Assembly: GCA_029858605.1 (NCBI GenBank)
Contig: JAOUET010000003.1
Location: forward strand, 1-33,586
Length of the DNA stretch: 33,586 nucleotides
Direction of reading: 5' to 3'
Origin: Coriobacteriia bacterium
GTDB taxonomy: Bacteria; Actinomycetota; Coriobacteriia; Anaerosomatales; JAENZW01
Under the pieces are notes generated by a model, which was given only the letters and a program-made list of their open reading frames with translations, did no database searches and had not been told where the DNA came from. A program made the position numbers and the translations under genes. This document shows, piece after piece, positions 14,813 through 23,144 of the stretch (positions within the stretch are counted from its first letter, which is position 1; every line of letters begins with the position of its first letter).

Positions 14813-15117
14813 CAGGCCGGCACTCCGTGAAACGTGACGGTGACGCCGGCCGCGTCTGCCTTGCCGCGAATCACGTCGCCCTCGTACATCGGGAACCGCG
14901 TCGAGTCGATGAGCGTCCCGTTCGGCGCGATCGCCACGTCGTAGAGGATCGCGTTATCCGTGCCGCTTGCCCTGCCCTGCGTGCAGTGATGCAGCCGGAC
15001 GCGTCGCGTAGCCGCGGTCGTGTTCGCGATGTAGATCGCGTGCATGACCTGCCGCGAGCCGCTCGGCACGACGTAGAGCCGCTCGTCGTTCGTCGTGAGC
15101 GCAAGACTGAGCGCCAT
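14812..15117 (-). CDS. Hypothetical virion protein
   Basis: MALSLALTTNDERLYVVPSGSRQVMHAIYIANTTAATRRVRLHHCTQG... Confidence 0.65.
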   Translation of the reverse strand: MALSLALTTNDERLYVVPSGSRQVMHAIYIANTTAATRRVRLHHCTQGRASGTDNAILYDVAIAPNGTLIDSTRFPMYEGDVIRGKADAAGVTVTFHGVPA

Positions 15118-15911
15118 CAGATGCCTCCGTTCAAGAGCGTTCCGAACGTGCCAGGCGTCGGACCGATGCACTCCGGCCCGAGCGGCGACGGCGCCTCGAA
15201 GGTCCAGACGACATCACCTCGCGGATCGCTCGACAGTACGCCGACGACCGGACCTTTCACCGGACCGAGGATGCGAAGCCGCGACGGTGGATCGTCGAAC
15301 TCGAGCGGCTGGTCGTGGTTCCCGCTCAACTCGTAGACGTTGAACGCGACGCCGATCGGCTGCGTCGGGTTCGGCGACAGGAAGCCGCTCGCGTTGATGT
15401 ATTGCGGCGCGACCTCGTATCGGTACATGCCCGGCACGATCTCGCTCGTGCCGGTGATCGCGAGCAGCGACGCAGCACCGATCGCCGCCGACCGGCCGGA
15501 GAAGCAGAACAGCGGCGTACCGTCCTTCGCCATCATTCGGAAGAGGATCACGGTCTCGCCGACCGCGGCAGTTCCGCCGAGCTGGATCGCACGTCCTGCC
15601 GGCGAGTCGCCGAACTTGGTCGCCTGCTTTCCTCTCTCGGCGATCTCGATCCGCTTACGTTTCGCTCCCTGTCCGACCTGCACCTGCTTCCAGTTCCAGA
15701 TCCTGTAGGTGACGTTGCCCGTACCAGGCTCGAACATCTGGTCGCCAAGATCCTCGGTCAGCCGCGCGACGATCGGCCTCGGGATCTCGATGCGTTGCCG
15801 CTTCCCGTAGTCGCCGAAGCGGCCGACCATCGCGTCCGCGGCGTCGAGAGTCGCGTTCGCCTCGTCGAAGCCGAACCGGCCGACGCCTCCGCTCGTGAAC
15901 CGTACGCTCAT
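15117..15911 (-). CDS. Putative minor tail protein
   Basis: MSVRFTSGGVGRFGFDEANATLDAADAMVGRFGDYGKRQRIEIPRPIVARL...; syntenic with tail-tip genes. Confidence 0.6.
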   Translation of the reverse strand: MSVRFTSGGVGRFGFDEANATLDAADAMVGRFGDYGKRQRIEIPRPIVARLTEDLGDQMFEPGTGNVTYRIWNWKQVQVGQGAKRKRIEIAERGKQATKFGDSPAGRAIQLGGTAAVGETVILFRMMAKDGTPLFCFSGRSAAIGAASLLAITGTSEIVPGMYRYEVAPQYINASGFLSPNPTQPIGVAFNVYELSGNHDQPLEFDDPPSRLRILGPVKGPVVGVLSSDPRGDVVWTFEAPSPLGPECIGPTPGTFGTLLNGGI

Positions 15912-16312
15912 GGGCTGAAGATCTGGAACGAGACGAACGCCTGCGTATTCGTGCCGCTCGTGATCGCCTGGGCGTAGATGTTCGTCGTCGCCGCTCGAGC
16001 GATGCACGATTCGCCGGCGTTCAGCCGGAAGAGCGATATGAGCTGCGTCATGCCGGGCGGCGCCTGCGACGTATAGCCGGTCACGCCGATCTCGATCGGA
16101 ATCGCGGTCGACAGGTTCTGGAAGTACGCGATGCCGTTCGCGGATACGTCGGTGTTCAGGTCGAGCGCCTCGGGCGTCGAGCCGATGACCTGGTTCCCGC
16201 CGGCCGAAGCCTCGCTCGCGAGATCGGCCTGGAGGGTGCTTGGCGCGAAGTAGAACTGAAAAGCGCCCTTCGCGATCTGGAGTCGATGCGTGATTGAGAT
16301 CTCGTTCGCCAT
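15908..16312 (-). CDS. Putative minor tail protein
   Basis: MANEISITHRLQIAKGAFQFYFAPSTLQADLAS... Confidence 0.6.
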   Translation of the reverse strand: MANEISITHRLQIAKGAFQFYFAPSTLQADLASEASAGGNQVIGSTPEALDLNTDVSANGIAYFQNLSTAIPIEIGVTGYTSQAPPGMTQLISLFRLNAGESCIARAATTNIYAQAITSGTNTQAFVSFQIFSP

Positions 16313-16313
16313 G

Positions 16314-17201
16314 TCAGGTCACCTTCAAGAAGAGCGTATCGATGTTGCGTAACTCGGTCAGGTCTGGGAACGGCTGGACGAACCGGACATCCTCGGCGGA
16401 TGACATGCCGGGCGATCCCGGTCGCGGCCCGAGCAGCGCCTCGCCGTTCATGTCGCGCATCGGAACCTGCCGCATGTGGAAGAACTGGTCGTAGACGAAC
16501 TTGTGCGCATACTGGAACTTCCGTTCCCCGATGCGGTTGACGGCCGCACCGCAGTAGAGCACGCTGCCCGGCTCGCAGTCGAGGAAGTCAGTCTCGTTCC
16601 GCTTCCAGACGAACGCGAGCAGGTTCCGCGGCTTGAACCTGCCGTCGCGGACGAGCGTGATGTTGACCTCGAACTGCCGGAGGATCATCGATACCGGGTG
16701 TCCTCCGGCGTCGATATGGGTTCCTCCGATGTTGAGCTGATCCGGGATTCCGCGAGCGTGCCGGCCGCCCGTAGCGCACTGCGCGATTATGGTCGCCCTG
16801 TCGAATGCGCGCCACGTGTCGACGTGCGACGCCGAGAGCGACGCGTTGACCTCGATGTATCCGTGAACGGCCGCATCGGTCGGCTCGTCCGGCGCCGGCG
16901 GCGGCGGTTGAACGATCGTTCCGCCTCCGGTGACCTCCTGATATTCCCAGGTCACCGACCATAGGTCGTTCTGCCCGTCGACGCGTGCGATGCTCCAGTC
17001 GGTCGCTCCGAGGCTCGTCGTGCCTGGGAACGGCTCGCCGAAGTACGGCAGACCGTACGCGCCGAAGAGTTGCGAGATCTCGTTCGGCGTCGTGAGCGGC
17101 GTCGCGGAATCCCAGACATGGAACGTACGCGTCGCCTTGAGTTTGCCCTGCGTCCTCGAGACGCTTCGGCTGCCGAGCTGTTCTACGACGTTGACGCTCA
17201 C
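16314..17201 (-). CDS. Putative distal tail / minor tail protein
   Basis: 295 aa, immediately downstream of the tape measure gene. Confidence 0.55.
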   Translation of the reverse strand: MSVNVVEQLGSRSVSRTQGKLKATRTFHVWDSATPLTTPNEISQLFGAYGLPYFGEPFPGTTSLGATDWSIARVDGQNDLWSVTWEYQEVTGGGTIVQPPPPAPDEPTDAAVHGYIEVNASLSASHVDTWRAFDRATIIAQCATGGRHARGIPDQLNIGGTHIDAGGHPVSMILRQFEVNITLVRDGRFKPRNLLAFVWKRNETDFLDCEPGSVLYCGAAVNRIGERKFQYAHKFVYDQFFHMRQVPMRDMNGEALLGPRPGSPGMSSAEDVRFVQPFPDLTELRNIDTLFLKVT

Positions 17202-18109
17202 GTGATGACCGTCCCTTGGTTCCTGAGTATCTGGAGGATCTCGCGCGCGGTGAGGACGAGGTTCGCCTGGTATCCGGCCTGCTGCATCGCCGCAGTCTGC
17301 AAGCCGCGGAGGATGTTGTTCTGCGCGAAGTTGAACATGCCTCCGATGCTGGTCGTCACGGAGTTCGCGAGACCGATCCCGGCCGCGCTCGGAGCCTGCA
17401 TCGCCGCCTTCCGTCGCGCTTCCTCCTCGGCCAGCCTCGCGGCCTCGTCGGCCTGCTTCGCCCGTATCGCCTCGACATCCTGCCTCGCCTTCTCGATGAG
17501 CAGAGCTTCCCTCGCGAGATACAGGTTGCGGCTCGTCTTCGCGTCGATCTGGTCGGCCATCTCGAGCATCTCGCTGCGCAGTTGTCGCTTCTCGTATTCG
17601 AGTTGCAACTCGCGCTTCCGGATCGGGTCCATCTCCTTCTCTATGGCCAGCATGTCGCGCAGGTTGCGCACCTCAAGCGACGCCGCTTCGGTACGGTCGT
17701 CGACCTGCTGCTTCATGGCGCGGAACCGCTCCTCTTCCGCCTTGACCGCTTCGAGCACCGCATCGCGATATCCGAGCGCCTGGCCGGTCAGGACGCCGGC
17801 GAGACCGATGATCTTCAGATATGGCGTCGGAAGCATCGCCATCGCCGTACTGACGCTCGTCACGGCGTTCGCCGTCGTCGAGTAGTCGCCCTGCGTCGCG
17901 ACTGCGACCGCCGAAAGACTTCTCGCGAACTTATTCAGTACGGCCGGATCGGTCGCGGCCGCGAACGCTCGCGACAGGCCGGACCGCTGTACGGTCTGGG
18001 TCATCCTGTCCGTCGACCGCGCGACGCTCGATTCGGCCTGGCGTAGGTTGGCCTCCAGTTGCGCCAGATCCGCCGAGATGAGGACCGAGATGAATGCCGC
18101 GTCAGTCAT
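17198..18109 (-). CDS. Short tape measure protein
   Basis: 303 aa, largely helical with coiled coil (EVRNLRDMLAIEKEMDPIRKRELQLEYEKRQLRSEMLEMADQID...) and a hydrophobic segment; directly after the G/GT pair. Confidence 0.75.
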   Translation of the reverse strand: MTDAAFISVLISADLAQLEANLRQAESSVARSTDRMTQTVQRSGLSRAFAAATDPAVLNKFARSLSAVAVATQGDYSTTANAVTSVSTAMAMLPTPYLKIIGLAGVLTGQALGYRDAVLEAVKAEEERFRAMKQQVDDRTEAASLEVRNLRDMLAIEKEMDPIRKRELQLEYEKRQLRSEMLEMADQIDAKTSRNLYLAREALLIEKARQDVEAIRAKQADEAARLAEEEARRKAAMQAPSAAGIGLANSVTTSIGGMFNFAQNNILRGLQTAAMQQAGYQANLVLTAREILQILRNQGTVIT

Positions 18110-18691
18110 TGAGTAGCCGCCTCATCTCGCGATCGACGGCCGCGCGACCGCCTTCGGAGTTCTCGCCACGCAGCATATCGCACACGGCGTCGCAGACCTC
18201 CGCGAACATGTCGACCGGCATTCCCAGCGGATCGCCGAAGCCGGGCGCGTGCTTCGCGACGAACGCCGCGCTTCCGATGTAGTCCGGCCGAGTCAGGTCG
18301 TCGAACTCGCCGGACCTTTGCCGTTTCCCGGTTGCGGTTCCTCGCTCATCTCGTAGCCGACCAGCCGTTGCGCCGTGCGGATGATCTCGGCCGGCGTCAT
18401 CGAGCCGAGCGCGACCTCGACATCGGTCCCGGCATTCTTGCCGGCTCGCCTGATGATCTCGGCCGCGAACTCAAGTCGCATCGTCGCCAGCAGGAGCACT
18501 ATCGCGGTCCCGCGTCGAGTCGAATGCTCGCGAAGCGCCGCGAGCCGCTGCTCGGGCATGGCCTGCGACGTGTCCAGATCCTCGAGCACGGAGCGCCGTT
18601 CCGCGTGCCATGCCTGCTCCGTCAGGTCGATCATGTCGCGGATCGTCAGGAGTCGCAGGCAGACGCCGCCTCCGATGTCTACGGTCTTCAC
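18102..18691 (-). CDS. Tail assembly chaperone G-T product via -1 frameshift at GGGAAAC
   Basis: Minus-strand slippery heptamer G GGA AAC at 18329..18323, in correct phase in the 132-aa ORF; the -1 frame is open to TGA at 18104..18102. Confidence 0.8.
18293..18691 (-). CDS. Tail assembly chaperone (gpG-like, unshifted product)
   Basis: MKTVDIGGGVCLRLLTIRDMIDLTEQAW...; 132 aa between tail-tube-region genes and the tape measure. Confidence 0.75.
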   Translation of the reverse strand: MKTVDIGGGVCLRLLTIRDMIDLTEQAWHAERRSVLEDLDTSQAMPEQRLAALREHSTRRGTAIVLLLATMRLEFAAEIIRRAGKNAGTDVEVALGSMTPAEIIRTAQRLVGYEMSEEPQPGNGKGPASSTT

Positions 18692-18954
18692 TTCGTGAGC
18701 CTCCCTCGGTTCTCGACGTGCATCTCGGCGACCGAGCCGAACGCATGCACGCGTCGCCGTAGCCTAACGTCGACAAGTTGTCGCGTCCTGTTCCGCCAGC
18801 CGACGACATGCCGAACGCGCTCGAGCGCCTCGGACTCGCTGAGATGCGGCGAGATTCCAAGTCGAGATCGCGTGCCGTCGCTGAACACGACCTCCGCGAT
18901 CCAGTCGTCTGGCGTGAGTACCGTCGTCGGCCAGAGCCTCAAGTCTCGTCCCAA
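18688..18954 (-). CDS. Hypothetical tail protein (probable TTG start)
   Basis: ...LRLWPTTVLTPDDWIAEVVFSDGTRSRLGISPHLSESEALERVRHVVGWRNRTRQLVDV...; in-frame TTG codons at 18954 and 18942, overlapping the upstream stop. Confidence 0.5.
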   Translation of the reverse strand: MGRDLRLWPTTVLTPDDWIAEVVFSDGTRSRLGISPHLSESEALERVRHVVGWRNRTRQLVDVRLRRRVHAFGSVAEMHVENRGRLTK

Positions 18955-19361
18955 GTCTCGGTCGGAACCGCGCCGCCTGCTAGCGCCCAGTTGAACGATA
19001 TCGCAGCCTCGCCGGTCTTGGTGCTGCTGAGCGCGACCTCGGAAATGATTGCCGTCATCGACATCGTACAAGCGGTCGCAGCCGTAGCCGCGCCGCTGCC
19101 GCGAGCGTGCAGGTAGATCGCGTTTCCGTCCGTCTGCCAGTTCGTGACGTTGATGCCCGGCTTATTGCTCGCGGCATCCGCAAGCATGAAGCCGCCGGCC
19201 GAGCCGTTCGCGTCCCAGACGCCGAGCTTCCGACGCCGACCGGCATCGCCGAAGCCGGTGATGTCCGAGACCTGTCGCGAGAACGTGCCGTTCCAGGTGT
19301 TGAACTGCGCGAAGTGCGAGCCAAGATGTACGCCGCCGTCATTGCCAACGAGGTAGCCCAT
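18939..19361 (-). CDS. Major tail tube protein-like
   Basis: MGYLVGNDGGVHLGSHFAQFNTWNGTFSRQVSDITGFGDAGRRRKLGVWDANGSAGGF...; synteny. Confidence 0.65.
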   Translation of the reverse strand: MGYLVGNDGGVHLGSHFAQFNTWNGTFSRQVSDITGFGDAGRRRKLGVWDANGSAGGFMLADAASNKPGINVTNWQTDGNAIYLHARGSGAATAATACTMSMTAIISEVALSSTKTGEAAISFNWALAGGAVPTETWDET

Positions 19362-19362
19362 G

Positions 19363-19767
19363 TCAGGAACCCTTGATAGCGGTCAGTCGGAACCGCGAGG
19401 TCGTCGAGATCGCGTCGTCCTCCATCGCGGGAACGCCCCGCGATTCGGCCCGGATCACGATTCGATCATAGCCGGTAGCCGTCAGCGCCTTATCGTCGAG
19501 CAGCGTATGGAGCTTCTCGGCCGATGCCAGCGCGACGGCGACGCCGGACGTGTGAGGATGGTACTGCGTGAACTCGATCGAGAACGCCTCGCGATCGGTC
19601 CCGAACGTCTGCTCGATCCGATGGTCGACGACGCCATATACGGCCAGCGGCAGCGCCGTATCGCCCGGCGCCTCGTTGACGTAGACGCGTCCTCCGAGAC
19701 CTTGGAACCACGAGGTCGACGCGGTATCCGCGATGCCGGCCGCGATGGTGTCGAGTATCGCTTTCAT
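19363..19767 (-). CDS. Tail terminator / DUF3168-like protein
   Basis: MKAILDTIAAGIADTASTSWFQGLGGRVYVNEAPGDTALPLAVYGVVDHRIEQTFG... Confidence 0.65.
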   Translation of the reverse strand: MKAILDTIAAGIADTASTSWFQGLGGRVYVNEAPGDTALPLAVYGVVDHRIEQTFGTDREAFSIEFTQYHPHTSGVAVALASAEKLHTLLDDKALTATGYDRIVIRAESRGVPAMEDDAISTTSRFRLTAIKGS

Positions 19768-20219
19768 CTGATCGCACCCGTTGCCCGTCGTAGCGCCTGG
19801 CCGATGTATGCCTTCATCACGCGATCGACTCTCGGCCTGATCCTGTCAAGCGCCGGACGCAGATACGGCCGCGGAGCGATGAAGCCGCCTCCGAACTCCA
19901 GTCGCCGAGCGTATCGCAGGTTCGAGCCGAGCCGCCAGCCGAGCCGCATTCCGGCCGCGACCTTTCGGACCGTGCCTGTCTGCCACGACCGGCGGAGCGT
20001 CCCTGTCTGAACGGCCGGAGGCTGTCCCGGAGCGCTGCTCGTATACCGCAGGCCTGGATGCTTCCTGCCCGAGCCGGCATGTGAGAGGTTCTTCTTGACC
20101 TCGATCTGCGCCTCTAGGATGAGCCGCTGCGTTCCTCGAGCCGCGCCATCGATCACGGCCCGTACGAGCGTCTGCGTCGGCAGCGACCATCGAGAACCGC
20201 CAATGGAGCCGCTAGCCAC
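19764..20219 (-). CDS. HK97 gp10-like neck / head-tail protein
   Basis: KHPGLRYTSSAPGQPPAVQTGTLRRSWQ...YARRLEFGGGFIAPRPYLRPALDRIRPRV pattern. Confidence 0.75.
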   Translation of the reverse strand: MASGSIGGSRWSLPTQTLVRAVIDGAARGTQRLILEAQIEVKKNLSHAGSGRKHPGLRYTSSAPGQPPAVQTGTLRRSWQTGTVRKVAAGMRLGWRLGSNLRYARRLEFGGGFIAPRPYLRPALDRIRPRVDRVMKAYIGQALRRATGAIR

Positions 20220-20586
20220 GAGGCAGATCCTCCTCGAGCGTCGCGATCAGGTGATACAGGTTGTCGGCCGTCGACCGGTCGTCCGGCACGCGAACCGAGT
20301 CGACGCGATACGTGCGGACCTCGCTCGCGATCGTGACCGTGAGCACGTCGTTCGCCTTCAGATCCTGCGAGCCGTCGCAGTAGAGCGTCGCGCCGAAGCG
20401 GACGTTCTCGCGTCCGTACCGGAGCGACACGCCGCCTCCGCCGATCTGGAGGTAGCCGGTGATCGTCGCCGTCGTCGTGCCTGCCGTGGTCGATTGAGCC
20501 GCGCCGCCGCTCTCGTCGCGAATCCAGACCGGACGCGTCCTGGTCATCGTCCGACCATAGGCCGAGATCAGCGAGCCGATGGTCAT
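20212..20586 (-). CDS. Head-tail joining / head closure protein-like
   Basis: Synteny between gp6-like and gp10-like genes; 124 aa, beta-rich. Confidence 0.55.
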   Translation of the reverse strand: MTIGSLISAYGRTMTRTRPVWIRDESGGAAQSTTAGTTTATITGYLQIGGGGVSLRYGRENVRFGATLYCDGSQDLKANDVLTVTIASEVRTYRVDSVRVPDDRSTADNLYHLIATLEEDLPRG

Positions 20587-21437
20587 CGGATGCGTACCCT
20601 TGCTCCGAGCATGCCGCGAATCTGCTGCACGATGCGACCGGTCGCGGCGACGCTGTACGAGTAGTCGCCGAGGCTCTCGCTCGTCACGCCGAGATCCTTC
20701 TTGCGGTCACGGTACAGGCTCGCAGCCGTTTCGAGGCACGCCTGCTCGATGTCGAACGGGACCGTATCGTGACCTCCGTTGTAGGCCACGAGGACCGAGC
20801 GGTATTCGGCAGGGAACTCGGTCGCCCAGTGATCGCTCGGGAACGCGTCCGAGACCATCGAGATGATGCCGGCCTCCTGATCGACGCGAAGGTCCGCGGT
20901 CGTGTCCCAGGCTGCCGAGAGGTAGGCCGTCGTCGTGAGCACGTTCACGCCGGCCCGAGGATGCAACTGGTACGCGGAGAAGTCCTCGATGGCCGACGCC
21001 TCGAAGCCGGTCACGCCGTTGATATGTGTCGCGAGTTCCGCAGTCGTCTCGTGGTTCGTGAACTGGACCTGCTCGGTCGATTCCGAGCCGGTCGAGGTGA
21101 CGCGGAAGAGCCTGATATGACTCGGCGTGACCTCGACCGTCGCGAGGATGTCCGTCGAGCCTGACGCCGCCGACACGCTGAGCGCGTTCTGCGAGCCGAA
21201 CGCGACGTACTTCACGTGGTTGATCGGCCGCACCTTGACGCCGATCTGATCCGTGCCGAGGCTGTCGTGCCACTCGTACAGGTTCCGCGCCTTGATCGGC
21301 CTTCCGAGGATGGCCTCGATCAAGGCCGAAGCACGGTCGATCGAGCGCTCGAGGATCGTCTCGTCTACGCCGGCAGAGATGCCGAGGTACGACTGGAGGT
21401 TCGCGAGCGTGGTCAGTGAGTTCGCGTCGACGGCCAT
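20583..21437 (-). CDS. Head-tail connector (gp6-like adaptor)
   Basis: SLTTLANLQSYLGISAGVDETILERSIDRASALIEAILGRPI...DIEQACLETAASLYRDRKKDLGVTSESLGDYSYS. Confidence 0.75.
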   Translation of the reverse strand: MAVDANSLTTLANLQSYLGISAGVDETILERSIDRASALIEAILGRPIKARNLYEWHDSLGTDQIGVKVRPINHVKYVAFGSQNALSVSAASGSTDILATVEVTPSHIRLFRVTSTGSESTEQVQFTNHETTAELATHINGVTGFEASAIEDFSAYQLHPRAGVNVLTTTAYLSAAWDTTADLRVDQEAGIISMVSDAFPSDHWATEFPAEYRSVLVAYNGGHDTVPFDIEQACLETAASLYRDRKKDLGVTSESLGDYSYSVAATGRIVQQIRGMLGARVRIR

Positions 21438-22541
21438 TCAAGTCCTCGCGTATGCCGGCTTCCCGCTGGTGACGTACTCGTTATGGTACTGGTGTCGCGC
21501 GGCGAACCTCTCGTCCGGCCACGAGATCATGACCTGCATGTGACCGATGCGGACGCGGTTCGCCTGCCAGACCTTGTAGCCGGATCGCTTCCACTGCCGC
21601 CAGAACTGGATATCGTCGTCGACGCGGCCCTCGCCCCAGGTTCCGTCCGGCGCAGGCTGGCCATGGAACCACGGCTTCGGCAGGTTCCGCAGCGCCTCCG
21701 CCCGGATCAGGGTCAGGCCGAAGTGCGCGGTCGCGACCTCGAGCGCCGGCGCGTTGACCTCCTCGGACGTGAGCGATGTACGCGCGTTGCCTTCGGCGTC
21801 CTCGCAGGTGATGAGGACGGTCTGCCGCTCGCGGCCGATCTGCATCGCCGCGACCGCGTCGAGGTTCCGCTCGGTCGCCAGCCGGTACAGAGCGACCACG
21901 TCCTCCTTCTGGAAGATCGTGTCGTAGTCGAGCGTGAGCACCCATTCGCAGGTCGGCTTCTTGATCGCCTCGGCCAGCAGCCGCGACAGGCACTGGCCCC
22001 AGAATGCGCCCGTGTGTTTCGTGATGTTGATCTTGAGCGGGATGAGAGCGCCGATCGCGCAGAACATGTTCTCCGTCCAGGCGAGCCGCGGCATCGATAT
22101 CAGCGCTTCGACGTTCGGTAGCGTGTGTATCGGAGGAACCTTCCGGGCCGCGATACCGATCGTCCACTGGCCTTCTCCGTCCGGCCATGGCTGGCAGTCG
22201 TCGAGACCGGCTTTCCGAAGCGTCTCGATGACCTTCGTCCGGTTCCAGAGCGAGCCGTGCTCGCCGGTCTTGCCGCAGACGATCGGCTCGATCTCGTGGC
22301 TCGTGCCGTTCTTGTACGCGTCGACGGCTCGATCGAAGTCCGGCACGCTGACACGCAACTCCGCTCCCTCGCGGAGTTTCGCTGTCCAGCGCATAACGGC
22401 TTGCGTAGCGGCCTCGCCGACGAACCGCTCCAGACCTTCCCGCACCTCGATCGCGTCGCAGGAGCCGTCCTCGACCGGCAGGTTCCCGGCCTGCTCGATC
22501 GGATACTCGGTGGCCTGCCCTTCTTTCCAGACGCTGAGCAT
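21438..22541 (-). CDS. Glycosyltransferase (GT-A-like) with N-terminal partial methyltransferase-like segment
   Basis: LTLDYDTIFQKEDVVALYRLA (DxD), WGEGRVDDDIQFWRQWKRSGYKVW; N-terminus LPVEDGSCDAIEVREGLERF...LREGAELRVSVPDFDRA. Confidence 0.75.
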   Translation of the reverse strand: MLSVWKEGQATEYPIEQAGNLPVEDGSCDAIEVREGLERFVGEAATQAVMRWTAKLREGAELRVSVPDFDRAVDAYKNGTSHEIEPIVCGKTGEHGSLWNRTKVIETLRKAGLDDCQPWPDGEGQWTIGIAARKVPPIHTLPNVEALISMPRLAWTENMFCAIGALIPLKINITKHTGAFWGQCLSRLLAEAIKKPTCEWVLTLDYDTIFQKEDVVALYRLATERNLDAVAAMQIGRERQTVLITCEDAEGNARTSLTSEEVNAPALEVATAHFGLTLIRAEALRNLPKPWFHGQPAPDGTWGEGRVDDDIQFWRQWKRSGYKVWQANRVRIGHMQVMISWPDERFAARHQYHNEYVTSGKPAYART

Positions 22542-22563
22542 GTTTCCGCTTCCCTGTAAGAGA

Positions 22564-22596
22564 CACGGCCGAGCGCCAACGTGACGCCCGGCCGTG
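22564..22596 (-). terminator. Strong hairpin after the decoration-like gene
   Basis: Minus-strand CACGGCCGGGCG-TCACGTTGG-CGCTCGGCCGTG (12 bp, one G.U), then TCTCTT. Confidence 0.6.
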
Positions 22597-22623
22597 CCGT
22601 GATCCCGTGCGGTGCGGATCGTA

Positions 22624-23076
22624 TCAGCCGGCCGCGTTGAAGAGGAGCGCGCCGGCAGCGGTCGCGTTGACCGGAGCCTGTCCGGGATTGTCGAGGATGC
22701 AGACTGCATCCATCGTCGGCGTGTTCGACGACGCGCGGAGGCCGAGGCGCAGATAGCGCTTCTTGCCGCGGAGGTCGACGTTCACGACGGCGAATGCGTC
22801 CTGGTTCGTAAGCGCCGTGCTGTTGATCTGCGTCGGAAGGCCCGACGAGATGGTGGTGATGGCAGCGAACGACGTGCTATTCGTGTCGTCGGCGTGCTCG
22901 ATGATGACGTGCGATGGGACGCTCGTCGCGGTCGCCGAGCGAGCGCCGATGATGAAGGTCGCCGAGTCGAAGCCGCGCACGTCGAGCGTGTTGCCGTAGA
23001 CGTTATTCGTGGACGAGCCGACCGTCTGCGGGACGAGAGCGACGCGAGCCTTGATGTTCTGAGCAGGAACGGACAT
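22624..23076 (-). CDS. Putative capsid decoration / head protein
   Basis: MSVPAQNIKARVALVPQTVGSSTNNVYGNTLDVRGFDSATFIIG...; immediately after the capsid gene. Confidence 0.6.
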   Translation of the reverse strand: MSVPAQNIKARVALVPQTVGSSTNNVYGNTLDVRGFDSATFIIGARSATATSVPSHVIIEHADDTNSTSFAAITTISSGLPTQINSTALTNQDAFAVVNVDLRGKKRYLRLGLRASSNTPTMDAVCILDNPGQAPVNATAAGALLFNAAG

Positions 23077-23095
23077 GGGTAGAGGATCCTTTCAA

Positions 23096-23124
23096 GGCGG
23101 AGCCGGCCGAAGCCGGACTCCGCC
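23096..23124 (-). promoter_or_regulatory. UUCG-tetraloop hairpin between major capsid and decoration-like genes
   Basis: Minus-strand GGCGGAG-T-CCGGC-TTCG-GCCGG-CTCCGCC: 12 bp, one bulge, C(UUCG)G loop. Confidence 0.65.
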
Positions 23125-23144
23125 GAGGGAAGAAGGCTGATGTA

